Source of the DNA: Luzula sylvatica | Taxonomy: Eukaryota > Streptophyta > Magnoliopsida > Poales > Juncaceae | Assembly: GCA_946800325.1 (NCBI GenBank) | Contig: OX326956.1 | Span: 38,595,082-38,659,081 of the forward strand | Direction: 5' to 3' | DNA: 64,000 nucleotides | In this document: positions 9,817 through 20,196 of the stretch, in pieces | How positions within the stretch are numbered: the first letter of the stretch is position 1 | Layout of the letters: each line of letters starts with the position of its first letter | The notes under the pieces: model-generated | Told to the model about the DNA's origin: nothing | Database searches by the model: none | What the model saw: the letters and a program-made list of their open reading frames with translations, nothing else | Translations under genes and position numbers: made by a program

Positions 9817-12800
9817 CTAGTATAATACCCGCGACTTCGCTGCGGACATTTTAATTATATTTATTCTTATTGTAATTGTCATGATATAACATGTTACAAA
9901 AATTAATTATTTAAACATATTAATCTTAATATTCATTTTAATTATGTAACAATATATCTTATATACAACAAAGAAAGATCATAGTAAATTTGAGCCACAA
10001 ACTAAGCATATATTTATTAAAATACTATAATCTAGGAGGGGTGTTTATACATTCTTTCTCGTCAAGGAGATGTGATTCCACCGTTCATGTACAATTCAAA
10101 TAAATCATGCACCCGCTTTGTCATACTTGTGCATTGTCATACTTTCACTGACAATTTATTTTATATTATTACATACTTGTCTTTTTCTTATATTAGTTCA
10201 TGCTTGCTACGAGATTAATTACATTTGCCATATAAAAATATGGTTTAAATTTGTAATTATCTCATCGCTTTGTTTTCCTTAATTACTCAACATCTTATTA
10301 AGGACATGTAGTTACAAATGCGATAGCTACAAAATTCTTCAATTTTCATTATATTTATAAAATAATTTCCACGCCACTGAAAAAGATAAATAAGAAATAT
10401 AACATGAGGAACATTTCAAATGGTAAACAAATTAAAAATATTCTCAAATACTCAAATATATGATGTTTTTTTCTGTGCAAAGTATATTTTATATTTTTCA
10501 ATATTACCCCCTCTAAAACCTGAATATATCAAATAAAATATGAAAATTGCAAAAATAACCATCTAAAATCTGAAAATATTGAACATGCTGATCTAAAATA
10601 TTACAAATTTAATAACACTATTATGAAACATGAAAATATCAAACATACCCATCTAAAATATGAATATTTATAATTATACTTTTAAAATCTGAAAATATCA
10701 AAAATGCTTCTATTAAAACCTGAAAATACCAAATGTTCCCTATAAAATCTGAAGATTTTGAAAACACCTGTCCAAAATTAGAAAATTTCAAAATACCCTT
10801 GAAAAACCTAAACTATCAAATAGACCCCTTTAAAATCTGAAAATATCGAACATACCCATCTGAAATCTTACAAATTTAATATTACCCTCATGAAACCTGA
10901 AAAAGATCAAACACATTCACTTAAAATGTGAATATTTAAAATACACTTATCAAATATGAAAATATCAAAAATGCCCCAATTAAAACCAGAAATACCAAAT
11001 ATTCCCCTATAAAATCTGAAGATTTTAAAAACACCTGTCCAAAAAAAGAAAATTTCAAGAATACCCTTGCAAAACCTGAAAATATCCAATAAACGCCTCT
11101 AAAATCTGAAAATATCGAATACCCATCTAAGATCTTACAAATTTAATATTAACCTCCTAAAACCTAAAAAAGATCAAACACACCCATTTAAAATGTGAAT
11201 ATTTAAATACACTTATAAAATATGAAAATATCAAAAATGCCTCTATTAAAACCTGAAAATACCAAATATTCCCCTATAAAATCTGAAGATTTCGAAAACA
11301 CCTATCCAAAATCAGAAAATTTCGAGAACACCCTTGCAAAATCTGAAAATTTCAAATAAACCCCTCTAAAATCTAAAAGTTTCATAAATACACTTGAAAA
11401 ACCTGAAAATTTCAAATATACCCAGCTAAAATATGAATTTTTTTGAAAAAACAATTTAAAATATGAAAGCATCAAATATACCCCTCCAAAATCTGAATTA
11501 TCATGTATGCTTATATAATTTCAAATTACCATGTATATCGCTACAAAATTTGAATTACCATGCATACATCTATAAAGACTTAATTAGGATATATACCCCA
11601 ATCTGAAATTATCATGCATACCTCTCAAAAATATGAAATTATCATATATACCCCAATAAAATAAAAAAATATTATATACAAAATTTAATTAAGATTAGAT
11701 ACCACCTTAAGATCGAAGAATTGGGAGAGAATGTTCTCGTGAAATTCCATAGCAAATCAGATCCATGTAAGAGAAGATCATAATGTATTGTAAGCATCTA
11801 TTAAACGAAAAAAGGAAAATTAAATCAATGAAAATTACAAATCAATATTCAAGTTTAAGTGTTGAAATTAATGAATAAAAAATGAATATCTCGCATCAGC
11901 CAAGACCTTCAATTGAATTGGATTGACAATGCTTCTATTATATACTGACAAATTTATACATACATTCTCGTATTTTTTTTATAAATGGGTTAACTCAAAA
12001 AGCTGAAAAAATTCAAATAAATGCCAACGGGTAAAATACTCATTCTAACATACTGACCCGTAATAATTAAACGACATTGGTTACAATGAAGCTGAAAATT
12101 GAGCTATGAAACCGAAATTCAATTCCAAAATACTCTTTCTCACAATGCAGCATAGTGAATTCATAAATAAACTAAGCTGAATTTAAAAATAAAGTGTACC
12201 GTTTTATTTGATCAATATCTAGATCATTTTGATGTTTGATAACACCCAATTTACTGCATCATCGAGGCCACTATTACCTGAAAAAGAAAAAAACCATTAA
12301 TTTCATAAGAAATAAAATTATTTTACTTTTGTACATAATAAAATGTCATAAGAAAAGCAAAAAATGTAATTACCAGTTAGATATTTTACGAAATGATATT
12401 CCTATATCCAAGAATGTTGGCCTTTTTTACTGCAGTAAAAAGAGTGAAATAAGCAATTAATTGTGAAGTAAAAAAGAATGAAATCAATTAATAAATGGAA
12501 AGTACAAGAGCCCCTAAATTAACCGATTAATTGATTATTGTTTGCTGAAATTAACAGTGAAATCACCAAATAAAAATCGATTTTGTGCGCAGGAAAAAAC
12601 ACAAATCAGGAACAATTAATTGGAAACTTCTTAATAAGCAAAAATTAAATAGTCAATAACACAAAATTCAAGAAAAATGAGCAAACTAAACAGTCAATAA
12701 CACGAAATTCCCAGAAAAACACTAAATCTATGAGAATAATTGAAAAAAAGTTACTTTAAGAAAGAATTAGAAATAACCATTCGAAACAGAGAATTACTAT

Positions 12801-13254
12801 CCAAATTTCACCAAAAATTAGAGTAAGTAAATCGAAAATTACCATGTCCGATTGGGGGAGGCGGGGAGGAAAATAGGGATGAAAAACCCTCTGAGAAAGC
12901 ACCGACGCGATGAGAAACCCATGTCTAATTGGACGAGGTTAAGGAAGTCTAGAAGAACGGCGATGAGAAATCCTCTGAGGAGAACGGTGATTCCGAGGAG
13001 AACGGCGATTGTGAGGAGTTCTTAAGCGTTGTTGTCTTTGGGAGATGGGAAGAGAGGGAAGAGGGGTTCTATCTAAAGAAGCATGAAGAGTATCTTCTTT
13101 TTTGTGAGAGACGTAATGAAAAAGTGTGTTCTTTTGTGGAAAATTTAATTAGAGTTTAGCGAGTATTTGGAATCCGATATAATATGGTTGGGTTTAAAAA
13201 ATGACGTGGCATTCTAATATTGGAGAAAAGTGTTTATCAAATATTATAGCAGGA
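9817..13254 (-). mobile_element. non-autonomous Helitron (3438 bp)
   Basis: On the minus strand it begins TCCTGCTATAATATTTGATA (from 13254 leftwards), typical of plant Helitron 5' ends. It ends with a GC-rich hairpin GTCCGCAGCGAAGTCGCGG, about 10 bases, then CTAG (9817-9820). It lies between A9816 and T13255, the expected AT target with no duplication, inside a GATACGG MITE. No helicase or Rep coding is present. Contents: a 33-bp minisatellite (10505-11650), about 1 kb of featureless AT-rich DNA, and a G-rich stretch at 12840-13090 with AGAACGGCGAT repeats that may be captured or decayed coding DNA. Confidence 0.82.
10505..11650. repeat. minisatellite of ~33-bp units with ~267-bp higher-order period
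   Basis: About 34 degenerate units of the form AAAATCTGAAAATATCAAAT plus AYACCCCTCT follow one another inside the Helitron. A distinctive variant (CTGAAGATTTT...ACACCTGTCC) returns near 10751, 11019 and 11285, that is every 266-268 bp or about eight units. Blocks of units were therefore copied together. Confidence 0.8.
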
Positions 13255-13763
13255 TTAATTCTGAAGATACGGGTACGATACGGTTCGAATATGTATCGAT
13301 GACGTATCCGATTATTTTAATATTTATTTTGTTCGGATACGACGGGGATAAGACAGGATACAACATGATACGGCTGGGATTAGTTCATGATATGATTGTG
13401 ATACTTCATTTATGATAATTCGGCACATTATATATTTTGGCCCATAATATTTTTAAATAAATTATATATGATACATCTAAATTAGTTATATGATACTTTT
13501 AGAATAAATTTAGAATATTTTTCTGATATACTTGTATTGTTATGTTGATTTTATTTATTGTCATGTTATATGATTTAAAAATATATTTAGTTTCATATTT
13601 AATTTCATATTTATTTATTAATTATATACAATATAAATATATTAAAATAATAACTATATAGCCGTGTCTGTATCCGTGATATTTTAAAAACTGTTGTATC
13701 GTCGTATTTGTATCGTATCGGATACAATACCCCTATCCGTATTCGTGCAACATAGATTCTATC

Positions 13764-14074
13764 ATATTCATGGGATTATCTCAAAACTGAGGGTGAAATT
13801 ATGCCCCGAACACCCCCTCAATCCATTCCACTTCCAAGAGGTATTTGTTTTCCGGGAATTCCATATTGTCCCTTCATTTTCCTCACATTTCCCCAGTTAT
13901 AATTAACATGATGAATTAATAATTAATTAACATCTTAATTGATAAATTAATAATTAATGTCCCAATTATAATTAACATCTTAATTAATACGGTGAATTCA
14001 CAATTAATGTGTAGTTATTAAAAAATTAATATACAATTAAGATTTTTACTAAAATTATAAATATTTAAAAATTA
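13764..14074. other. AT-rich spacer
   Basis: No gene is seen. Short repeated TTAATTATAATTAACATCTTAA-like runs make it locally self-complementary. Confidence 0.35.
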
Positions 14075-14801
14075 TTAATTTACCCACACCCTTATTTTAG
14101 ACCAACTTTGTGTAATTTTCTTGTGCCACATCATCACTTTCTTTTTAACCATTAGATTATGATATGTGACAAAATTTAGACCATTGATTAATCATTGATG
14201 TTTTATAAACATCTTTTCTTTGTAGCCATTTAAGTGTCCCTTGTTTTACACTATGTTTTAAGGATTCTTAGAGAGTCACGTCATCATATATTAATAATGT
14301 GAACTATTATTATTAGTTAGGTTCTTGTTAAACTCAGTTTATTCAATTTTTTATCATTTCATGTAAGATTACATGATCAAATATGAACTCAATGGAAGAT
14401 GAAAAGTTTATATATAAAATACTAATAACGTAATATCTAATATTATAAACATACAACCTATAGTAGTACTATTTTTATAATTTTAAATTTAAAAATTCAT
14501 CAAATATATTCGTTTTAATTTTTTTTTATTTTGACATCCATATTAGCACAATTCATACATACCATTTTCCATAATTTGAATTTTTAAAAATATTATGTAA
14601 AAAATGCAATGCAAAAAGTACACTTTTACAAAATAAAATTTTAATTATTTTATTTACATAATATAATTTTAAATATTAATATTTATTTTTAAAAATTATG
14701 ACTATATTAATACCATATAATATTAAGTTGATTATATTTGTATTTTTAATCAAACAAATTAAATTTTATTTTTTTTGAAAAATAATAGAAATAAAAAATT
14801 A

Positions 14802-15090
14802 TCCATAGAAATAATTTCTTAAATTTATGAACACTTATAAAATAATAATATTATTTTGAAAAATATAAAATTTTAAAAATCATATGATATAAAATAGTTT
14901 ATATTTATGTTAGCTAAATTTATTTTTTATATTATTTATTAAATTTATCCATAGAAATAATTTCTTAAATTTATAAACACTTATAAAATATTAATGTTAT
15001 TTTGAAAAATATAAAATTTTAAAAAATCATGTGATACAAAATAATTTATATTTAAGTTATGCTAAATTAAAATTTTATAAAGTAACTTAT
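14802..15090. repeat. 146-bp tandem duplication inside Helitron-like element B
   Basis: TCCATAGAAATAATTTCTTA starts at both 14802 and 14948. The following ACACTTATAAAAT...TTTTGAAAAATATAAAATTTT is repeated with a few changes. It is absent from element A. Confidence 0.8.
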
Positions 15091-15141
15091 ATTATTTATT
15101 AACAAATCATTAGTACTATAAAATTAATGATACGTTACTAC

Positions 15142-15594
15142 TAGGGGTGTTCATTCGGTCGGTTCGGTTCAAACCGAACCGAATAAGGTCAAACCGATTT
15201 AAACCGAACCGAATAAAATTCAAACCGAACCGAACCGTTTAACACTTGAACCGATTAAAAACCGAACCGAATAAACCGAACTGTTATTCGGTTTATTCGG
15301 TTGAACCGAATAAGGAATATTATACTTTTAAAATAAAAATAAATTACTAAAAAGTTTATATTTTATTTATCAAAAAGATATAAATTAATAAAATATATAA
15401 AAATTGGATGTTATTCGGTCGGTTCGGTTTAATCGGTTTTCAAAATTTCAAAACCGAACCGAACCAAATAAACCGAACAATATCATTTTTTTCAACCGAA
15501 CCGAACCAAATAATCCGAAAAACCGAACCAATTAAACCGAATTCGATCGGTTGGGTTCGGTATCCGAATAAACCGAACCGTTTGAACACCCCTA
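15142..15594. mobile_element. hAT MITE with TAGGGGTGTTCA termini
   Basis: A 453-bp element with termini TAGGGGTGTTCA and TGAACACCCCTA. It is filled with alternating GGTTCGGTT/AACCGAACC words and flanked by a perfect 8-bp duplication GTTACTAC (15134-15141 and 15595-15602). Element A has the corresponding unfilled site (GTGTTACTACATATATCGTATG near 8160), so insertion followed divergence of the two Helitron copies. It is non-coding. Confidence 0.93.
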
Positions 15595-15949
15595 GTTACT
15601 ACGTATGTTGTATGATTCATTATTTTTACATTATATACATGTATGAAATATTGTGAACAACAATTATATAATATTTGTTGTTGTAATTTTTGTAAAATCG
15701 TGCAATACCTCATATATTATTATTCTAAAATGACATTAATATAAACATTGTTATTTGATTAAGAAAATGAATTTTTTTTGTCTTCATAATTTAAATTAAT
15801 TGTAAAACATATATATAATCATAGACAAATTAGTTCTAATAATTATATTAAGAAATGATATTATCAATATTATCATAATTATATGTACTTTATATTATAA
15901 TGAAAAACATAATTAATATCTTCGCCGCGTAGCGCGAGTATTCTCCTAG

Positions 15950-16685
15950 TTATGTATTAATAGTTAATTTACTATATTATATTATATATTATATACTAAT
16001 TAAGACGTTAATTTAGGTTCGGGAAAATGCGGGGAAACGAGGAGAAAAGTACATGGCCTTTTTTTGCTTACTTGCGTCTCCTCTCATATCTTCGAAGTCA
16101 ATATTCAGTAAATGATGATAGAGACGGGCAGTTGTTCTTTGCACTTCTCTTCTTTTCTGAAGAACTTTGATTGTCTTTCTTTCTTGGAAGTTAAGCACCA
16201 TATTTTCTTAATCGCACGTTTGGAAAAGAGATAAGATGGGTATAAAATTTTTATATATATCTAAATATGTTGATCTAACATAATATTATATTATATTATA
16301 ATACATTATACTATTGTATACTATATTATTTGATAATTATATAAGATTGCATCATGTTATATTATATTATAATATATTACATAATATTATATTATATTAT
16401 ATGACAATACATTACATTATATGTTATACTATATTATATTAAATTATATTATATTGAAAATATGTTATTAGGTTATATTACATATGTTATATCATATTAT
16501 ATTATATAATATAATATTATTTTATATTATTTTAAATATATTATATTGTAATATATTGTATTATATTATATTATATTATAACAATATATATTGATGATAA
16601 ATGAGGGTATTTTAATAAAATTTGAGAAACATAAGAGAGTAGCAAAGTTATCACCGTTGTAACCTAATCCTTTCCTTTTATCCCT
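15950..16685. other. AT-rich intergenic DNA with a TATTA-type low-complexity tract
   Basis: Bases about 16257-16590 are built of ATATTATATTAT-like words with no fixed period. The remainder shows nothing readable; the 62-residue minus-strand frame at 16013-16201 is not supported as a gene. Confidence 0.6.
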
Positions 16686-16815
16686 CGTGCATGTTTGGGA
16701 TGAAATAGACTAATAAAACAACTTATGCCCACTTTATCTTGATACCAAACACGTGCATGTTTGGGATGAAATAGACTAATAAAACAACTTATGCCCACTT
16801 TATCTTGATACCAAA
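16686..16815 (+). repeat. 66-bp tandem duplication just upstream of the receptor kinase
   Basis: CGTGCATGTTTGGGATGAAA starts at 16686 and again at 16752. The two copies are identical through CTTGATACCAAA, ending 18 bp before the ATG at 16833. They lie in the 5' UTR or core promoter. Confidence 0.92.
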
Positions 16816-16832
16816 GAACACCCAAGACAGCA

Positions 16833-19352
16833 ATGCTCCATAGTTACCTCCTTTTCATTATTTCCGCATTCCTCCATTTTCAAGCTCTTCATGGCCAACT
16901 CGATTACACATCGAAAGTTACTTCGCCGGCTTTATGGACCAATAACCTCTCCTCTCTCAAGAACAACAACAATAATACTTTCCTTACACAGTACCAGTTT
17001 CATCCCCCTCAATTCATCTCCCAACGAGCTTTCTTACTAAACAAAACTGGTTATTCATTCGAAAGCTTAAGCTATAGTTCCGTGTCACAGAAACAAGAAA
17101 GAGGAAATTTTAGTTTTTCTTTCGCTTGTGGTTTCTATTCCGACGATTCCACTGAAACCGCTTGTGTTTTCCTCACAATTATTGATCAAGAGGGACACCT
17201 TACTGAAGGAGGTGCGGAACTCGTCTGGTCTGCCAATCGAGACCGTCTTGTCATGGAGGATGCAAAGTTGGAGTTAACCAAAGATGGCGACTTGGTACTC
17301 TATGATTTTGATGGTACCCTTGTTTGGCACACTGGTACCTCTGGCAAATCCGTGGTTGGTATAAGCCTCTCAGAATTGGGTAATTTGGTGATTCTCGACT
17401 CCAAAAATAGAACGGTTTGGGAATCTTTCGATCACCAGACTGACACCCTTGTTCTTGGCCAAAACCTCTCTGAGAATCAGAGATTAACAGCTAATATTAA
17501 TGCCACTAGTTCGGTTCCAGGTTTATACTACCTAATTCTCGACGATGGTTCTTTAGAAGCCTTTTGTGGACATGAGTACCCTCTTATTTACTACTCGGAA
17601 AACTCTCTTATTCAAGGTGCATTATCAGAAAATAAGTGGGTGCCTTTCAATTTGTCTCTTCGAAATTCTTCTCAGTTTATTCGGTTAGAATTCGATGGTC
17701 ATTTGAGACTTCATGAATTAAATTACAGCGACGAAGGTTTGTGGGATTCAACCGATGTTCTTCCCCTTAATACTAATGATTATCCGTTGAGTTGTGGCGA
17801 ATATGGGGTTAACTCGGATGGGCAATGTCTGTGCCCTGATTTTGGTTACGACACGACATACTTTAGGCGGATAAATGATCTTGTACCGAATCTCGGTTGC
17901 TCGTTAGTACTCCCCATTTCCTGCGAGAAAATGCAGGGCCACGAATTGATGGCTCTTCATAATGTTTCTTATTTCAATTTTTTGAATTATTCATACCCGA
18001 TTGATGAAGAGAACTGCAAGGACGATTGCTTAAAGAATTGTTCGTGTAAAGCTGCATTTTATTTTCGGGATACCTATTATCATGGTGGTGATATTTTATC
18101 AAATGGTAGTTGTTATACTACTTCAGAGATTTTATCTCTTAATGTGTCAAATCAAAATTATAATATTTATCTTCAAGTATCCGTATATCTTAAGGTGCAA
18201 ACCGGCTCTAGTCCTGGGGGTTTCAGTACAAAGCTGGTGTTCGGTCTTGCATTTGTTGGTTCAGTTATTTTGATTCTGATTGTTGGGTTTATGATCTATT
18301 ATGTTATAAAAAATAGAACAAAAAAAATGGAAGAAGAGGATGATGTCATGCCCCATTTGCTAGGGATGCCTACAAGATTTTCCCTAGCCGAGTTAAAATT
18401 AGCCACTCGGAACTTCTCCAAAAAGCTAGGAGGGGGTGGATTCGGATCCGTTTTCGAGGGTGAAGTCGGTGATCAGAAAGTAGCTGTGAAGCGTTTAGAT
18501 GGTATCGGACAAGGAACAGAAGAATTTTTGGCAGAAGTGCAAACAATTGGCAGTATTCATCACATACATTTGGTGAGACTAATTGGATACTGTGCTGAGA
18601 AGTTAGAGAGGCTCCTAGTATATGAATATATGTCAAATGGATCTTTAGATAAATGGATTTTTGATGAAGGTCTAAATAATGGTCTTAGTTGGAATGTAAG
18701 AGTAAAGATTATTATGGATGTAGCTAAGGGATTATTGTACCTTCATGATGATTGCAGGCAAAGAATCGCGCATCTAGATGTAAAACCGCAAAACATACTT
18801 CTAGATGACAATTTCAATGCGAAAGTTTCTGATTTTGGATTGGCCAAGTTAATTGATAGAGAACAGAGCCATGTCATAACTAGAATGAGAGGCACGCCCG
18901 GATATTTAGCACCTGAATGGTTAACATATGTGATCACCGAAAAAGCCGATGTGTATAGTTTTGGTGTTGTTATTGTTGAAATTATATGTGGGAGGAAAAA
19001 TTTGGATTACACGCAGCCCGAAGAAGAGCGGCATTTGATTAAAATGCTCCAAATAAGCGCTGAAAATAATAATTTAATCGATCTCATTGATGAACAAAGT
19101 ACTGATATGCATTTAAATTTGGAACAAGTCATGAAAATGATGAAGCTAGCTATTTGGTGTTTACAAAGTGACCATATTAGGAGGCCTTCTATGTCGATGG
19201 TAGTGAAGGTTTTAGAAGGTGGAATTGGTATTGAAAATGATTTAGATTATAATTTTTTCTACCCAACCCCCGAAGGGCCCTCGCAGATAAGCACAATTTA
19301 CATCGAATCTCAATATCAGCAATCAGCCACGAACCTGTCAGGGCCTCGTTAA
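16833..19352 (+). CDS. G-type lectin S-receptor-like Ser/Thr kinase (SD2-5-like)
   Basis: An intact single-exon protein of 839 residues. The ATG at 16833 opens a signal peptide (about 1-21). A bulb-type lectin region follows (about 75-210) with WSANRD at 132 and a WESFDHQTDTL motif at 196. Then come a Cys-rich PAN-like region (about 364-430), one membrane span (about 467-492) and a kinase domain (about 521-790). Kinase landmarks are a GGGGFGSVF glycine loop, catalytic Lys 553, HLDVKPQN at 647, DFG at 667 and APE at 693. The residue before the catalytic Asp is Leu, not Arg, so this is a non-RD kinase, a class often tied to immune receptors. It should sit in the plasma membrane and phosphorylate Ser/Thr after ligand sensing; the ligand cannot be told. 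A relic of a paralogue lies at 4760-4921. Confidence 0.9.
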   Translation: MLHSYLLFIISAFLHFQALHGQLDYTSKVTSPALWTNNLSSLKNNNNNTFLTQYQFHPPQFISQRAFLLNKTGYSFESLSYSSVSQKQERGNFSFSFACGFYSDDSTETACVFLTIIDQEGHLTEGGAELVWSANRDRLVMEDAKLELTKDGDLVLYDFDGTLVWHTGTSGKSVVGISLSELGNLVILDSKNRTVWESFDHQTDTLVLGQNLSENQRLTANINATSSVPGLYYLILDDGSLEAFCGHEYPLIYYSENSLIQGALSENKWVPFNLSLRNSSQFIRLEFDGHLRLHELNYSDEGLWDSTDVLPLNTNDYPLSCGEYGVNSDGQCLCPDFGYDTTYFRRINDLVPNLGCSLVLPISCEKMQGHELMALHNVSYFNFLNYSYPIDEENCKDDCLKNCSCKAAFYFRDTYYHGGDILSNGSCYTTSEILSLNVSNQNYNIYLQVSVYLKVQTGSSPGGFSTKLVFGLAFVGSVILILIVGFMIYYVIKNRTKKMEEEDDVMPHLLGMPTRFSLAELKLATRNFSKKLGGGGFGSVFEGEVGDQKVAVKRLDGIGQGTEEFLAEVQTIGSIHHIHLVRLIGYCAEKLERLLVYEYMSNGSLDKWIFDEGLNNGLSWNVRVKIIMDVAKGLLYLHDDCRQRIAHLDVKPQNILLDDNFNAKVSDFGLAKLIDREQSHVITRMRGTPGYLAPEWLTYVITEKADVYSFGVVIVEIICGRKNLDYTQPEEERHLIKMLQISAENNNLIDLIDEQSTDMHLNLEQVMKMMKLAIWCLQSDHIRRPSMSMVVKVLEGGIGIENDLDYNFFYPTPEGPSQISTIYIESQYQQSATNLSGPR

Positions 19353-20183
19353 ATGATCGCAATTCGCAATCAACATGAAGGTATGGAATTTTTCCTCCTC
19401 TTCTTATGCTTGGTACTGAATCATTCCAACTATTCAAATCTAGTTAACAACACAAAAATTTGGAAGTCTTAAATCAAGTCTTACTCGTGGTAGACTTTTA
19501 TAGCCATATAAATTTTCTAATATATAGTCATATAAATCAAAATCTAATTTACAGCCATATAAAACTTCTAATTTATAGCCATACAAAATTACTAATTTGT
19601 AGACATATAAAATTTATATAGTCCATAATTTTTTAATTTATAGCCATACAAATCAAAATCTAACCTAGCATTCATTAAGTTGTATAACTTTGCCTGTCAT
19701 TTTAATTGACAACTATATATTTTTATTTTCGAACTCGTTCACAAGCAGATATGCTAATTCTGAATTACATGCTTTTCTGATTATTATGATTTGTAGGGGT
19801 TGTTGAGCAATTGGCGATTCTACACTTTATTATAAATTAGGAAATTCAGCACAATTGCGCGCAAATTAATGCAATTTTTTGACAATTTTTTTCACATGTT
19901 GTTTTAAAAAATATTATAGTTTTGTTGCATTTGTTTTTCACGGATTATACCCTTTAATATCTGTTTTATTATCGACTGTTTTTTTAGAATTTTTTTGGGA
20001 TACTTGTCGTCATACATTTTTCTCATAGTATTGTTGTAGTTATTTTTTGTGCTAAGTATTTGTCATGCGTGCATGCGCGCGAATGGAAATTAAATCGTCA
20101 AAAAGGTTATCAATTAACACATGAAAAATGCTAATAAATACAAATTCCATTTCGTTCTCCTACTCCTACGTAGTTGCACAATT
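19353..20183. other. 3' flank of the receptor kinase
   Basis: Bases about 19497-19665 carry a loose tandem repeat of TATAGCCATAYAAAATTTCTAAT-like units of about 30 bp. The rest is AT-rich DNA with no gene. Confidence 0.5.
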
Positions 20184-20196
20184 TGAGACCGTACTT

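Larger units (their letters stand above)
9782..13755 (-). mobile_element. GATACGG-rich MITE, copy 3, split by a Helitron
   Basis: The two pieces are 9782-9816 and 13255-13755, together 536 bp, matching the 540-561 bp of copies 1 and 2. The left piece (TGTTATGCGGATACTT...AAGTA) and the right piece (from TTAATTCTGAAGATACGGG to TTCGTGCAACATAG) align in order with copy 1 read backwards. Flanks are ATTGTATC (9774-9781) and ATTCTATC (13756-13763), an 8-bp duplication with one mismatch. The insertion at 9817-13254 therefore came later. Confidence 0.8.
14075..15949 (+). mobile_element. Helitron-like element B (3' part defined)
   Basis: The right end is CGCCGCGTAGCGCGAGTATTCTCCTAG then T15950, a Helitron-type hairpin plus CTAG end, nearly the same as element A at 8514. 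Leftwards the two copies share ordered landmarks (CCACATCATCA, GACAAAATTTAGA, ATTTAAGTGTCC, AAGATTACWTGATC, GAAATGATATTATCAATATT). Copy B is longer because it carries a 146-bp tandem duplication and a MITE. The 5' terminus is not identified. It is non-autonomous. Confidence 0.68.

Noticed and set aside
16013..16201. 62-residue minus-strand frame
   Set aside because: Short, without motif, splice context or similarity to the neighbouring genes.
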